A stretch of DNA of 64,000 bases from Anaerostipes butyraticus (GCF_016586355.1 NZ_BLYI01000006.1:124001-188000), one strand, 5' to 3'; positions 34,810 through 42,514 are shown, numbered from the stretch's first letter. Numbers and translations: made by a program. The notes: generated by a model not told the origin, from the sequence alone.

Positions 34810-35838
34810 ATGAAACAGGTGACATTAGGAAAGACAGGGATTACGGTACCGCAGAATGCGTTTGGAGCACTTCCGGTTCAGAGAGTCGGGATGGAAGACG
34901 CCGTAAAGATCCTGCGGCGGGCATATGAGGGAGGAATGCGCTTCTTTGACACGGCCCGCGCCTACAGTGACAGCGAGGAGAAGCTGGGAAATGCTTTTGA
35001 AGGAATGCGGGATAAGATTTATATCGCCACAAAGACCATGGCAAGAACACCAGAAGATTTCTGGGATCAGCTGGAGACTTCTCTGAAGTTATTAAAAACA
35101 GATTATATTGATATATATCAGTTTCATTGTGTGGATGTCTGTTATCGGGAAGGAGACGGCACAGGGATGTATGAGTATATGCTGGAGGCGAAGAAACAAG
35201 GAAAGATCCGTCATATTGGCGTAACGGCCCATAAACTCAATGTTGCCAGGGAATGTGTCGAGTCCGGTCTTTATGAAACACTGCAGTATCCGTTCAGCTA
35301 CCTGTCATCCGAAAAGGAGCGGGAACTTGTGAAGCTGTGCAAAGAGCATAATATGGGATTTATTGCAATGAAAGGACTGGCGGGCGGTCTCCTGAATCAT
35401 TCCAAAGCAGTATTTGCCTATATGTCTCAGTTTGACAATGTACTGCCGATCTGGGGGATTCAGAAAATGGAAGAGCTGGAAGAGTGGCTGTCCTATATGG
35501 ATCATCCTCCGGTTATGGATGAAGAAACAAAGAAATTTATTGAAAAAGAAAGAAAAGAACTGACAGGAGAGTTCTGCAGGGGATGTGGTTACTGTATGCC
35601 GTGTCCGGCAGGAATTAAGATCAATAACTGTGCCAGAATGTCGCTGATGCTTCGCAGAGCGCCGTCTAAAAACTGGCTGAGCAAAGAATGGCAGGAAAAT
35701 ATGAAGAAAATTGAAGACTGTCTCCACTGCGGACAATGTATGTCCAAATGTCCGTATGAACTTAATACCCCGGAACTGCTGCAGAAAAATTATGAAGATT
35801 ATAAAAATATTCTGTCAGGAAAAACCGTGATCGAATAA
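34810..35838 (+). CDS. Aldo/keto reductase with C-terminal iron-sulfur domain
   Basis: 342 residues. The AKR barrel (about 1-250) shows RFFDTARAYSDSEEKLG with catalytic Asp/Tyr, the Lys in IYIATKTMA and the His in YIDIYQFHCVD. A C-terminal ferredoxin-like part has CRGCGYCMPCPAGI (about 257-270) and CLHCGQCMSKCP (about 307-318), enough Cys for two 4Fe-4S clusters. Such fusions are common in anaerobes; the substrate is unknown. It begins 20 bases after the ECF ATPase, so it may belong to the same transcript as the lar genes, but a link in function is unproven. Confidence 0.9.
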   Translation: MKQVTLGKTGITVPQNAFGALPVQRVGMEDAVKILRRAYEGGMRFFDTARAYSDSEEKLGNAFEGMRDKIYIATKTMARTPEDFWDQLETSLKLLKTDYIDIYQFHCVDVCYREGDGTGMYEYMLEAKKQGKIRHIGVTAHKLNVARECVESGLYETLQYPFSYLSSEKERELVKLCKEHNMGFIAMKGLAGGLLNHSKAVFAYMSQFDNVLPIWGIQKMEELEEWLSYMDHPPVMDEETKKFIEKERKELTGEFCRGCGYCMPCPAGIKINNCARMSLMLRRAPSKNWLSKEWQENMKKIEDCLHCGQCMSKCPYELNTPELLQKNYEDYKNILSGKTVIE

Positions 35839-35858
35839 AGCAGCAGGGAGGAGCGGAT

Positions 35859-36968
35859 ATGACAGGAATGTTTCTATTGTTTCCGGCATTGATCTGGGGA
35901 CCTCTGGGAATTTATCTTTATCATATTGTTGTTCGTTTTTTTACTTTGCTGCGGATCCGGGAAAAAACAGCGGTCTCCAGAGTTCTGTCTCTGGCGGTCA
36001 CTTTGTTCTGCGTTTCCAGAGGCTGGATGCTGTATGGGCTGGGAGCGGTTGTGCTTCTTCATTTTCTGGCATTTTCTGCAGGTATGGAAATCATCTGGCG
36101 GATTGTACAGAAACGAATTCATAGAAAAAAAGTCAGAAAAGCATGGGATATAATTTACAGAAGCAGCGTTGTTTGTTTTATTTTGCTTGCAGTTGTCTTT
36201 GCTTATGGTGCATACAATATGAGAGATGTGAGAAGGACACATTATGATCTTACGGTTGAAAAACCGGCGGCCAGAGACTTCAGAGCGATTCAGATCTCTG
36301 ATCTTCACATGGGAACAGCCATGGGAGCCGATAAGCTGAAAGAATACTGTGATAAGATTAAAAATGAAAATCCAGATCTGCTGGCACTGACCGGGGACAT
36401 TTTTGATGAAAATACAACAAGAAAAGAAATGCAGGCGGCTGCCAGACTTCTGGGTGGAATTAAGACAAAATATGGTGCCTATTATATTTTCGGAAATCAT
36501 GATTATAATCTTTATACAGACCATCCTTATTATACTCAGAAAGAGCTGAAACAAACATTGGAAAAAGAAGGGATTCATGTATTGGAAGACAGTGTGGTTA
36601 AAGCCGCAGACTGGCTGACTGTCGCAGGAAGAACGGACGCATCGATGGAACGGAAAGAAATTGGCGATCTTTTAAGCAAAGCAGACCGGGATTCTTTTAT
36701 TCTTCTGCTGGATCATCAGCCGAAAGGTCTGAAAGCGAATCAATCAGCGGGGGCTGACCTGCAGCTGTCAGGTCATACTCATGCAGGACAAATCTGGCCG
36801 ACAGGTCAGCTGGGGAGCCTTTTGGGGATAACAGAATTAAATTATGGCTGCCGGCAGGATGGAAGCTGCCATGTTATCGTTTCCTCAGGGATCGGCGGCT
36901 GGGGATATGCCATTCGGACCGGAGGGCATTCTGAATACGTGGCAGTGGATGTTCATGTCAGATCATGA
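35859..36968 (+). CDS. Membrane-anchored metallophosphoesterase
   Basis: 369 residues: about four membrane segments within the first 125 residues, then a calcineurin-like phosphoesterase domain with QISDLHMGTAMG (first metal motif, about 147-158), LTGDIFDEN, IFGNHDYNLY (GNHD), and QLSGHTHAGQIWP (GHTH). This is the YkuE/YaeI-like class that faces outside or works on lipid phosphates. It starts 20 bases after the AKR gene. Substrate not identifiable. Confidence 0.9.
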   Translation: MTGMFLLFPALIWGPLGIYLYHIVVRFFTLLRIREKTAVSRVLSLAVTLFCVSRGWMLYGLGAVVLLHFLAFSAGMEIIWRIVQKRIHRKKVRKAWDIIYRSSVVCFILLAVVFAYGAYNMRDVRRTHYDLTVEKPAARDFRAIQISDLHMGTAMGADKLKEYCDKIKNENPDLLALTGDIFDENTTRKEMQAAARLLGGIKTKYGAYYIFGNHDYNLYTDHPYYTQKELKQTLEKEGIHVLEDSVVKAADWLTVAGRTDASMERKEIGDLLSKADRDSFILLLDHQPKGLKANQSAGADLQLSGHTHAGQIWPTGQLGSLLGITELNYGCRQDGSCHVIVSSGIGGWGYAIRTGGHSEYVAVDVHVRS

Positions 36969-36976
36969 TTTTTGGC

Positions 36977-37005
36977 TTGAGGTTTTTTTCTGTTTCCAGT
37001 AGAAT
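36977..37005 (+). promoter_or_regulatory. Promoter of the RNase H gene
   Basis: TTGAGG (36977-36982), 17 bases, TAGAAT (37000-37005), just after the metallophosphoesterase stop codon. Confidence 0.5.
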
Positions 37006-37043
37006 AAGGAACGGAATGAAGAAAAGACGATGGAGGAACCACG

Positions 37044-37691
37044 ATGGCCAGTAAATTTTATGCGGTAAAAACAGGAAGAAATCCGGGAATATATCATACC
37101 TGGGAGGAATGCAGGAAACAGATTCTTGGATTCTCCGGCGCCAGATACAAAAGTTTTGCAACGATGGAAGAGGCAGAAGCGTTTATAAAACCCGGAGAAA
37201 ATGAGATGATGGAAGTGGATGAGGATACGCTGACTGCGTATGTAGATGGGAGTTTTTGCAAAGATAACGAGACTTTTTCTTACGGAATGGTCATTGTGCA
37301 AAAACAGCAGGATGATCTTTATTTTGCCCGAAAATATGAAGACCCGGATCTTGCCGCCATGAGAAATGTGGCAGGGGAGATCAAAGGCGCAGAAGCCGCC
37401 ATGAAATATGCTCTGGATCAGGGGTATAAAAAACTTATGATTTATTATGATTATGAGGGCATTGAAAAATGGTGCACCGGGGAATGGAAGACAAATAAAG
37501 AGGGAACACGCGCTTACAAAGCGTTTTATGATGAAGAGAAGAAGAATCTTGGAATCAGATTTGTAAAAGTAAAAGGTCATTCCAATGATAAGTACAATGA
37601 TATGGCAGACATGCTGGCAAAATCAGCTCTGGGAATCGGAGATGGAAGTTTTGAGCCGAAAGACGGAGACCAGTGGGAGATGGTAAAATAG
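37044..37691 (+). CDS. rnhA: Ribonuclease H with N-terminal viroplasmin domain
   Basis: Degrades RNA in RNA-DNA hybrids. 215 residues. The N-terminal viroplasmin/hybrid-binding domain (about 3-48) has KFYAVKTGRNPGIYHTWEEC (residues 3-22) and GFSGARYKSFATMEEAEAFI; the RNase HI domain (about 65-200) keeps Asp in AYVDGSF, Glu in VAGEIKGAEAAM, Asp in IYYDYEGIEKW and the late His/Asp in VKGHSNDKYNDMAD. A TGGAGGA site precedes the ATG. Confidence 0.93.
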   Translation: MASKFYAVKTGRNPGIYHTWEECRKQILGFSGARYKSFATMEEAEAFIKPGENEMMEVDEDTLTAYVDGSFCKDNETFSYGMVIVQKQQDDLYFARKYEDPDLAAMRNVAGEIKGAEAAMKYALDQGYKKLMIYYDYEGIEKWCTGEWKTNKEGTRAYKAFYDEEKKNLGIRFVKVKGHSNDKYNDMADMLAKSALGIGDGSFEPKDGDQWEMVK

Positions 37692-37707
37692 GAGAAAAGG
37701 GTCAAGG

Positions 37708-37735
37708 TTGACAGAAATTTCAGGAGTGATATACT
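37708..37735 (+). promoter_or_regulatory. Promoter of the structured RNA
   Basis: Perfect TTGACA (37708-37713), 16-base spacer, TATACT (37730-37735) within GATATACTA. No protein frame starts downstream within 350 bases. Confidence 0.75.
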
Positions 37736-37741
37736 AAAACT

Positions 37742-37845
37742 GCCGCATCAGTTCCGGAAGGAGTGCAGGCTGCAGCCTGTATCGGAGGTGTCTAAGCTCA
37801 CTTAAAGATTATTCTTAGAAACACGCTCCGGCTGGTGGGCTTTTT
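37742..37845 (+). ncRNA. Unrecognised structured RNA, about 104 nt
   Basis: A transcript from the promoter just upstream would contain a small hairpin CAGGC-TGCA-GCCTG (37766-37779), then a longer hairpin made of CGGAG GTGT CTAAG (37783-37796) with CTTAG AA ACAC G CTCCG (37814-37830). The loop bases GCTCAC (37796-37801) are complementary to GTGGGC (37835-37840), which lies directly before five T residues. So either a pseudoknot or an alternative terminator hairpin can form, as in riboswitches. It does not match the SRP, 6S, tmRNA, T-box or common riboswitch patterns that I know. It could be a free small RNA or a leader for the tRNA/MATE region. Confidence 0.5.
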
Positions 37846-37874
37846 AATATCTGCCGGAAAATATAAAAAAATGC

Positions 37875-37903
37875 TTGCAAAAAGTTTCATCTTATTATAT
37901 TAT
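37875..37903 (+). promoter_or_regulatory. Promoter of tRNA-Arg
   Basis: TTGCAA (37875-37880), 17 bases, TATTAT (37898-37903), 11 bases before the mature tRNA start; an overlapping TATAAT at 37901-37906 has a 20-base spacer. Confidence 0.6.
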
Positions 37904-37914
37904 AATATAGCTGT

Positions 37915-37987
37915 GTACCAGTAACTCAGTGGATAGAGTGGCAGCCTCCGAAGCTGTTGGTCGCGGGTTCAACTCCCGCCTGGTGCA
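37915..37987 (+). tRNA. tRNA-Arg (anticodon CCG)
   Basis: 73-base cloverleaf: acceptor GTACCAG / CTGGTGC with one T-G pair, discriminator A, D stem ACTC/GAGT, anticodon stem GCAGC/GCTGT with loop CTCCGAA (anticodon CCG at positions 34-36, reading CGG), T stem GCGGG/CCCGC with loop TTCAACT. CCA is not encoded. It has its own promoter, and a strong terminator follows at 38011-38064. Confidence 0.95.
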
Positions 37988-38010
37988 TTTTAATTTTATA
38001 ATTGTCGATT

Positions 38011-38064
38011 AGGACTATAGATTTTTCTGTTTCTGACTATAAACAGAAATCTATAGTCCTTTTT
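38011..38064 (+). terminator. Long terminator hairpin between tRNA-Arg and the MATE gene
   Basis: A 22-base arm (38011-38032) pairs with 38041-38060 apart from a two-T bulge; loop of eight bases; then TTTT. Only about 30 bases lie between it and the MATE start codon. Confidence 0.9.
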
Positions 38065-38093
38065 ATTTCTGTTTGAAAGGGAGGAGAAACATT

Positions 38094-39464
38094 ATGGATC
38101 AAACTTATATGAAAAAGAAACCGATTTTGCCGCTGCTGATGTCCATGGCACTGCCAATGATCATTTCTATGTTTGTAAATTCATTATATAACATTGTGGA
38201 CAGCATTTTCGTGGCAAAGATCAGTGAAGAAGCAATGACAGCTTTGTCTCTGGTATATCCGGTGCAGAATCTGGTGACGTCGATCAGTGTAGGATTTGGA
38301 GTAGGAATCAATGCGATGATCGCCATGTTTTTGGGAAGCGGAAATGAAGAAAGAGCAGGAGCGGCAGCAACGCAGGGACTGCTGCTGAACGGAATCCATG
38401 GAATCTTATTGAATGGTCTCGGTCTGCTTTTTATGCCAGCCTTTTTGCGAATGTTTACTTCCGATCCGAAGCTGATCGATCTTGGCATGCGCTATTCTGT
38501 GATCGTTCTCTGTTTTTCTGTCGTGATTACCACAGGGATTACTTTTGAAAAGATTTTCCAGGCAGTCGGAAAGATGATGGTGACGATGGCAAGTCTTATG
38601 TGCGGATGTGTGCTGAACATTATCCTGGATCCGGTTCTTATTTTCGGGATTGGACCTTTCCCTGAAATGGGAATTGAAGGAGCGGCTCTTGCCACAGGCC
38701 TTGGACAGCTGTCAACTCTGGTAATCTATCTGGCTGTTTATTTCTGGAAGCCGGTCAACGTAAAGATTTCTGCAAAATATCTGAAGCCGGAAGCAAAGCT
38801 TTGCCTGAGACTATATTCCATTGGAATTCCGGCAACCTTAAATATGGCACTGCCGTCTGTGCTGATTTCCGCCTTAAATGGAATGTTTGCTGTATACTCC
38901 CAGACTTATGTAGTGGTACTTGGCATTTATTATAAACTGCAGACCTTCCTTTATCTGACGGCCAATGGGGTTGTGCAGGGAATGCGTCCTCTGATCAGCT
39001 ATAATTACGGAGCAGGTGAAATACAGAGGGTGAGAAAGATTTTCCGGACATCTTTGACGATTATTATAGGAATTATGATCGTAGGTGTGATCTTATGTCT
39101 GGCTGTACCGGAAATGCTGATGAAAATGTTTACGTCAAATCCGGAGACCATTCAGATTGGAGTAACTGCCATGAGAACAATTTGTATCGGTTTTGTGGTT
39201 TCGGCAGTATCTGTTACATCCGCGGGAGCTTTTGAGGCCCTTGGAAAAGGAATTCAGTCCTTTATGATTTCTTTCTTAAGGTATGTGGCAGTCATTCTTC
39301 CGGCGGCATTTCTGTTAAGCCGTTTGTTTGGTGCCGGAAGTATCTGGAATGCTTTCTGGATTGCGGAGTTTGTAACAGCGGCCGCGGCATGGGCGCTGTA
39401 TAGAAAAGTAATGAATCCTAAAGACGAAAGTGAAAAAGAAATTTTGACAGAAAAAAAGGAATAG
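38094..39464 (+). CDS. MATE-family efflux transporter
   Basis: 456 residues with about twelve membrane helices in two similar halves. Family marks are MALPMIISMFVNSLYNIVDSI (about 16-36), FGVGINAMIAMFLGSGN in the first half and the matching GVVQGMRPLISYNYGAG in the second. Members export drugs or metabolites against sodium or protons. Start ATG 38094 has GGGAGGAG nine bases upstream. No promoter fits between the preceding terminator and this gene, so expression may depend on read-through. Substrate unknown. Confidence 0.93.
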   Translation: MDQTYMKKKPILPLLMSMALPMIISMFVNSLYNIVDSIFVAKISEEAMTALSLVYPVQNLVTSISVGFGVGINAMIAMFLGSGNEERAGAAATQGLLLNGIHGILLNGLGLLFMPAFLRMFTSDPKLIDLGMRYSVIVLCFSVVITTGITFEKIFQAVGKMMVTMASLMCGCVLNIILDPVLIFGIGPFPEMGIEGAALATGLGQLSTLVIYLAVYFWKPVNVKISAKYLKPEAKLCLRLYSIGIPATLNMALPSVLISALNGMFAVYSQTYVVVLGIYYKLQTFLYLTANGVVQGMRPLISYNYGAGEIQRVRKIFRTSLTIIIGIMIVGVILCLAVPEMLMKMFTSNPETIQIGVTAMRTICIGFVVSAVSVTSAGAFEALGKGIQSFMISFLRYVAVILPAAFLLSRLFGAGSIWNAFWIAEFVTAAAAWALYRKVMNPKDESEKEILTEKKE

Positions 39465-39492
39465 ATTACAATATGGGGCAGGAGGAATGATT

Positions 39493-39906
39493 ATGGAACA
39501 TATTTCAAAGATTGTAGTAAGATATGCGGAAACGGATCAGATGGGAATCGCCCATCACAGCTGCTACCCGGTCTGGTTTGAAGTAGCAAGAACGGAATTC
39601 ATCAAAGCTGCCGGCATCTCCTATACAGAAGTCGAAGAAATGGGGATTATCCTGCCTCTTACTTTTCTGGAATGCAGATATAAAACAGCTGCGCTGTATG
39701 AAGATGAGCTGGAAATCCATGCGAAACTTACAAAACTTACACCGGTCAGACTGGAATTTTCTTATGAAGTTACAAGAGATGGGGAAGTGATCGCCACTGG
39801 AAAGACCGGACATGGAATGGTAAGCAAGGATCTGAAGCCGCTGAATGTAAAAAAAGAACACCCGGATTTGTACCGGATGTTTGAAGATGCATTAGAGACG
39901 GCTTAG
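39493..39906 (+). CDS. YbgC/FadM-family acyl-CoA thioesterase
   Basis: Hot-dog fold thioesterase of 137 residues. VRYAETDQMGIAHHSCYPVWFEVAR holds the conserved Asp and His (about 8-32), followed by the hot-dog helix and strands. ATG 39493 is preferred because AGGAGG (39480-39485) is seven bases before it; ATG 39487 is too close. It starts 28 bases after the MATE gene. Its last 15 bases overlap the end of the convergent rlmH gene. Confidence 0.9.
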   Translation: MEHISKIVVRYAETDQMGIAHHSCYPVWFEVARTEFIKAAGISYTEVEEMGIILPLTFLECRYKTAALYEDELEIHAKLTKLTPVRLEFSYEVTRDGEVIATGKTGHGMVSKDLKPLNVKKEHPDLYRMFEDALETA

Positions 39907-40338
39907 CTGTTCCGTGAGGATCAGCCGCATAAGCTGATGTGGAAATGTCAGATTTCCAAAACTTAATTTGATTCGGCCTTTGGCGACAACGTCAGGAGAC
40001 AGTCCGAGAGATCCGCCGATGATAAAGGAAACGCAGGAGATGGAGTCCTGTTTCAGCTGATTCCATGTTTCCATAAATTCTTCGGTGGAAAACGGGGTGC
40101 CTTCGATGCACAAAGGAATTACAAAACTATCAGAAGGAATTCGTGACAGAATACGGGTTCCTTCTGTTTTTTTGATTTTATCTTCTTCTTTCTGACTGGC
40201 ATTGTCCGGTGTTTTTTCATCAGGAAGTTCAATGATCTCAAAATCGTATTTTTTCCGGATCTGTTTTGCGTAACGTGCAATCAGTTCTTTCAAATAAGTT
40301 TCTTTTAATTTTCCGACACAAATGATCTGTATTTTCAT
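39892..40338 (-). CDS. rlmH: RlmH 23S rRNA methyltransferase lacking its C-terminal tail
   Basis: SPOUT methyltransferase that methylates pseudouridine 1915 of 23S rRNA. From the family start (M)KIQIICVGKLKE it has 148 residues against about 159 normally. The N-terminal part and the SAM-binding knot FIIGGSLGLSPDV and FPHQLMRLILTEQL are intact, but the protein stops after EQLSRL, whereas RlmH normally goes on YRA...EPYHK. The missing tail is where the convergent thioesterase gene overlaps (15 bases), and no frameshift restores it. The frame is open for another 11 codons upstream of 40338, but the AAGGAGG site precedes 40338. See the second RlmH-like gene at 41165. Confidence 0.88.
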   Translation of the reverse strand: MKIQIICVGKLKETYLKELIARYAKQIRKKYDFEIIELPDEKTPDNASQKEEDKIKKTEGTRILSRIPSDSFVIPLCIEGTPFSTEEFMETWNQLKQDSISCVSFIIGGSLGLSPDVVAKGRIKLSFGNLTFPHQLMRLILTEQLSRL

Positions 40339-40459
40339 AAAAGGAGGCTCCTTCTGTATTTTTCGTTTCATTGATTTTACAATAAAGGAGAGAGGAAAGC
40401 AACCGGCGGGGACAGTTGTCAGGGGCTTTTTCTGAAATCAGAAGGATTCCCGCTTCGGA

Positions 40460-40489
40460 CTGGACGGGCTATCCGGTATGGGGTATAAT
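40460..40489 (+). promoter_or_regulatory. Possible promoter of the anchored protein at 40539
   Basis: CTGGAC (40460-40465), 18 bases, TATAAT (40484-40489). Closely like the element before holA (7784-7813). Further -10-like TATAAT sequences lie at 40515-40520. Confidence 0.5.
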
Positions 40490-40538
40490 ATAATGAAATC
40501 TGGGATAATATCAGTATAATGGAACTGGAGGAGTGTAT

Positions 40539-41159
40539 TTGAAATTAAAAAAATCAACGATTATGATTCTGGTAATGAGCTGGATCTTATTTTTTGGGGT
40601 ATGTTTTGCGGCTTTTTATCAGCTGGAACAGATGAAAGAAGCCCGGGCTGCAAATGAAAAGATCTTTAAGGATCAGTCCACAGAGCAGATTTCAGAAGAA
40701 CCTGCGGAATACGCGGATGTCAGAAAGTTTATGGCTGATTATTATAAAGCCATTCAGAGAGATGACAGAGAAAAATTAAAAACGATGGTAGAGGATTACC
40801 AGGAACTGGAAAAACAGCAGGACAGCCTGGAACAGTATATTGAGGAATATCAGGATCTTTCGTACCGGGTGGAGAGCGTACAGGATTCCGGGGATTATAT
40901 AGTATACGTTTCTTATCAGCTGAAAATAAAAGGAATCAAGACTCCGGCGCCGGGGATGACACCGTATTATCTGGCAAAAAAAGGAGATTCGTTTCTGATC
41001 TATAACAATGAGGATCATGATACGGAGGCAGTCAGGACGGCCAAACAGGAAAGTCTGGGGCGCAAAGAAAACAAAGAGCTGATCGAAAAAGTAAATGAAG
41101 AGTACGAAGAGGCTTTGAAGACAGATGATCAGCTGAAGAATTTTTTGAAGGATGAGTAA
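40539..41159 (+). CDS. Membrane-anchored protein of unknown function, NTF2-like
   Basis: 206 residues, no named function recognised. One membrane segment (about 7-26), a short linker, then a soluble domain outside the cell whose start VRKFMADYYKAIQRDDREKL looks like an NTF2-like fold, with a central strand-rich part (VYVSYQLKIKGIKTPAPGMTP) and a C-terminal charged helix with coiled-coil character. The TTG start at 40539 is seven bases after GGAGG; GTG 40533 is too close. The stop is five bases before the second RlmH-like gene, so the two are co-transcribed. Confidence 0.65.
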   Translation: MKLKKSTIMILVMSWILFFGVCFAAFYQLEQMKEARAANEKIFKDQSTEQISEEPAEYADVRKFMADYYKAIQRDDREKLKTMVEDYQELEKQQDSLEQYIEEYQDLSYRVESVQDSGDYIVYVSYQLKIKGIKTPAPGMTPYYLAKKGDSFLIYNNEDHDTEAVRTAKQESLGRKENKELIEKVNEEYEEALKTDDQLKNFLKDE

Positions 41160-41164
41160 GAAGT

Positions 41165-41569
41165 ATGATGAGAATACAAGTGTATGTACAGCAGAAGAAG
41201 GCTGATCCACTTTACCGTAAGGCGATGGAAGAGTATCTAAAACGCCTGGGGGCTTATGCGTCGGTTTCTGTCACTTATCTCAAGAATGAAAAACAGATGC
41301 AGAAGAAGGCGGCCGGAAGCAGAAAGAAGTTTTTTGTTGCATGTGGGAAAAAAACAATGACGAGCCCTGAATTTGCCAGAGAGATAGAGAATCTTTCTGT
41401 CCGCGGAGCGTCATCGATTGATTTTTTTATTGGGGAACAGCCGGAAGAAGATATGGAAGTATTTCGGATTTCTTCTTTTACGATGGATTCGTCTCTGACG
41501 GCAGCGGTGCTTCTGGAGCAGATTTACCGGGCCTACCGGATCATTCATCATCAGGCATATCATAAATAG
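41165..41569 (+). CDS. Divergent RlmH-like protein without the SAM knot
   Basis: 134 residues. The N-terminal half (YRKAMEEYLKRLGAYA) and the segment SPEFAREIENLSVRGASSIDFFIG follow the RlmH plan, and the end LLEQIYRAYRIIHHQAYHK is the RlmH C-terminal tail almost unchanged. But the glycine loop GGSxGL, the LSxxTFPHQ motif and nearby residues that bind SAM are replaced (FIGEQPEEDM, TMDSSLTAAV), and about 25 residues are lost overall. It therefore probably cannot bind SAM alone. It complements the defect of the truncated RlmH encoded about 0.8 kb upstream. Start ATG 41165 or 41168. Confidence 0.75.
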   Translation: MMRIQVYVQQKKADPLYRKAMEEYLKRLGAYASVSVTYLKNEKQMQKKAAGSRKKFFVACGKKTMTSPEFAREIENLSVRGASSIDFFIGEQPEEDMEVFRISSFTMDSSLTAAVLLEQIYRAYRIIHHQAYHK

Positions 41570-41605
41570 AAGAACAAAGCAGAAAATATCAGCAAGGAGT
41601 ATATC

Positions 41606-42514
41606 ATGGAGTTTAAGACACCAACGTTGGGAGACAAAGAATTTATTGACTCGTTTTTTGAGGAAGAATCAACAAGAAGCTGTGATTTTAGTACAGCGAA
41701 CATTATTTTATGGAATCAGTTTTATGACTGTCAGTATGCAGTTGTCTGTGACACTCTTGTTATGCGGACCGATGAAGAAGGGGAATCTTTTTCTTTTCCA
41801 ATGGGGAAAGGAGACAAGAAAAAAGCAGTAGAGGAGATCATGAAATACTGCGAAGAGCAGGGCATTCCATTTGTCATGAATGGGATCACCCATGAGACGG
41901 AAGAACAGATGAAGGAAATGTTCGGAGACATTTTCCAGGTGGAGTATGACAGGGATGCAGCGGATTATATCTATGAACGGGAGCAGCTTGCCACTCTCCG
42001 CGGCAAAAAGCTTCATGGAAAAAGAAATCACATCAACCGGTTTAAAGAAAACCATGAATGGTCTTATGAAAAACTGACAGATGAAAATCAGCTGGAAGCA
42101 CTGACGATGCTGATGGAGTGGAAGATGCAGAACTGTACTCCGGAAGACCTGGAAAAGCATGAGGAAATATGCGTATCCAAAAACAGTCTGATTTACTATA
42201 AGGAACTTGGGCTTGCAGGAGGGATCCTAAGGGCAGACGGGAAGATCGTAGGCTTGTCATTAGGGGAGCCGGCGGTAAATCCGGACACATTTGTTGTTCA
42301 TATCGAGAAGGCGTTTCCGGATATACAGGGTGCCTACCCGATGATCAATCAGCAGTTTGTTCTCCATGAAATGGAAGGATTTACTTATGTAAACCGGGAA
42401 GAAGATATGGGAGAAGAGGGACTTAGAAAGGCAAAAATGTCATACCGCCCTGCATTTATGCTGGAAAAAGGATTTTTGAGGTTTCGGCAGGAGCATAAAA
42501 TAGTAAGTAAATGA
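41606..42514 (+). CDS. DUF2156 protein (GNAT-like, MprF C-terminal domain family)
   Basis: 302 residues without membrane segments. The N-terminal half has FEEESTRSCDFSTANIILWN; the second half carries the GNAT-like fold with KKLHGKRNHINRFKENH (about 132-148), AGGILRADGKIVGLSLGE and YVNREEDMGEEGLRKAKMSYRPA. Related domains transfer aminoacyl groups from tRNA to lipids in MprF, but soluble stand-alone members are uncharacterised. A weak AAGGAG site precedes the ATG. It follows the RlmH-like gene by 36 bases. Confidence 0.85.
   Translation: MEFKTPTLGDKEFIDSFFEEESTRSCDFSTANIILWNQFYDCQYAVVCDTLVMRTDEEGESFSFPMGKGDKKKAVEEIMKYCEEQGIPFVMNGITHETEEQMKEMFGDIFQVEYDRDAADYIYEREQLATLRGKKLHGKRNHINRFKENHEWSYEKLTDENQLEALTMLMEWKMQNCTPEDLEKHEEICVSKNSLIYYKELGLAGGILRADGKIVGLSLGEPAVNPDTFVVHIEKAFPDIQGAYPMINQQFVLHEMEGFTYVNREEDMGEEGLRKAKMSYRPAFMLEKGFLRFRQEHKIVSK

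Noticed and set aside
37742-37845. SRP (4.5S) RNA, suggested by TCCGGAAGGA
   Set aside because: The bases on either side do not pair as an SRP helix 8 and the following AGCAGC is not in place.
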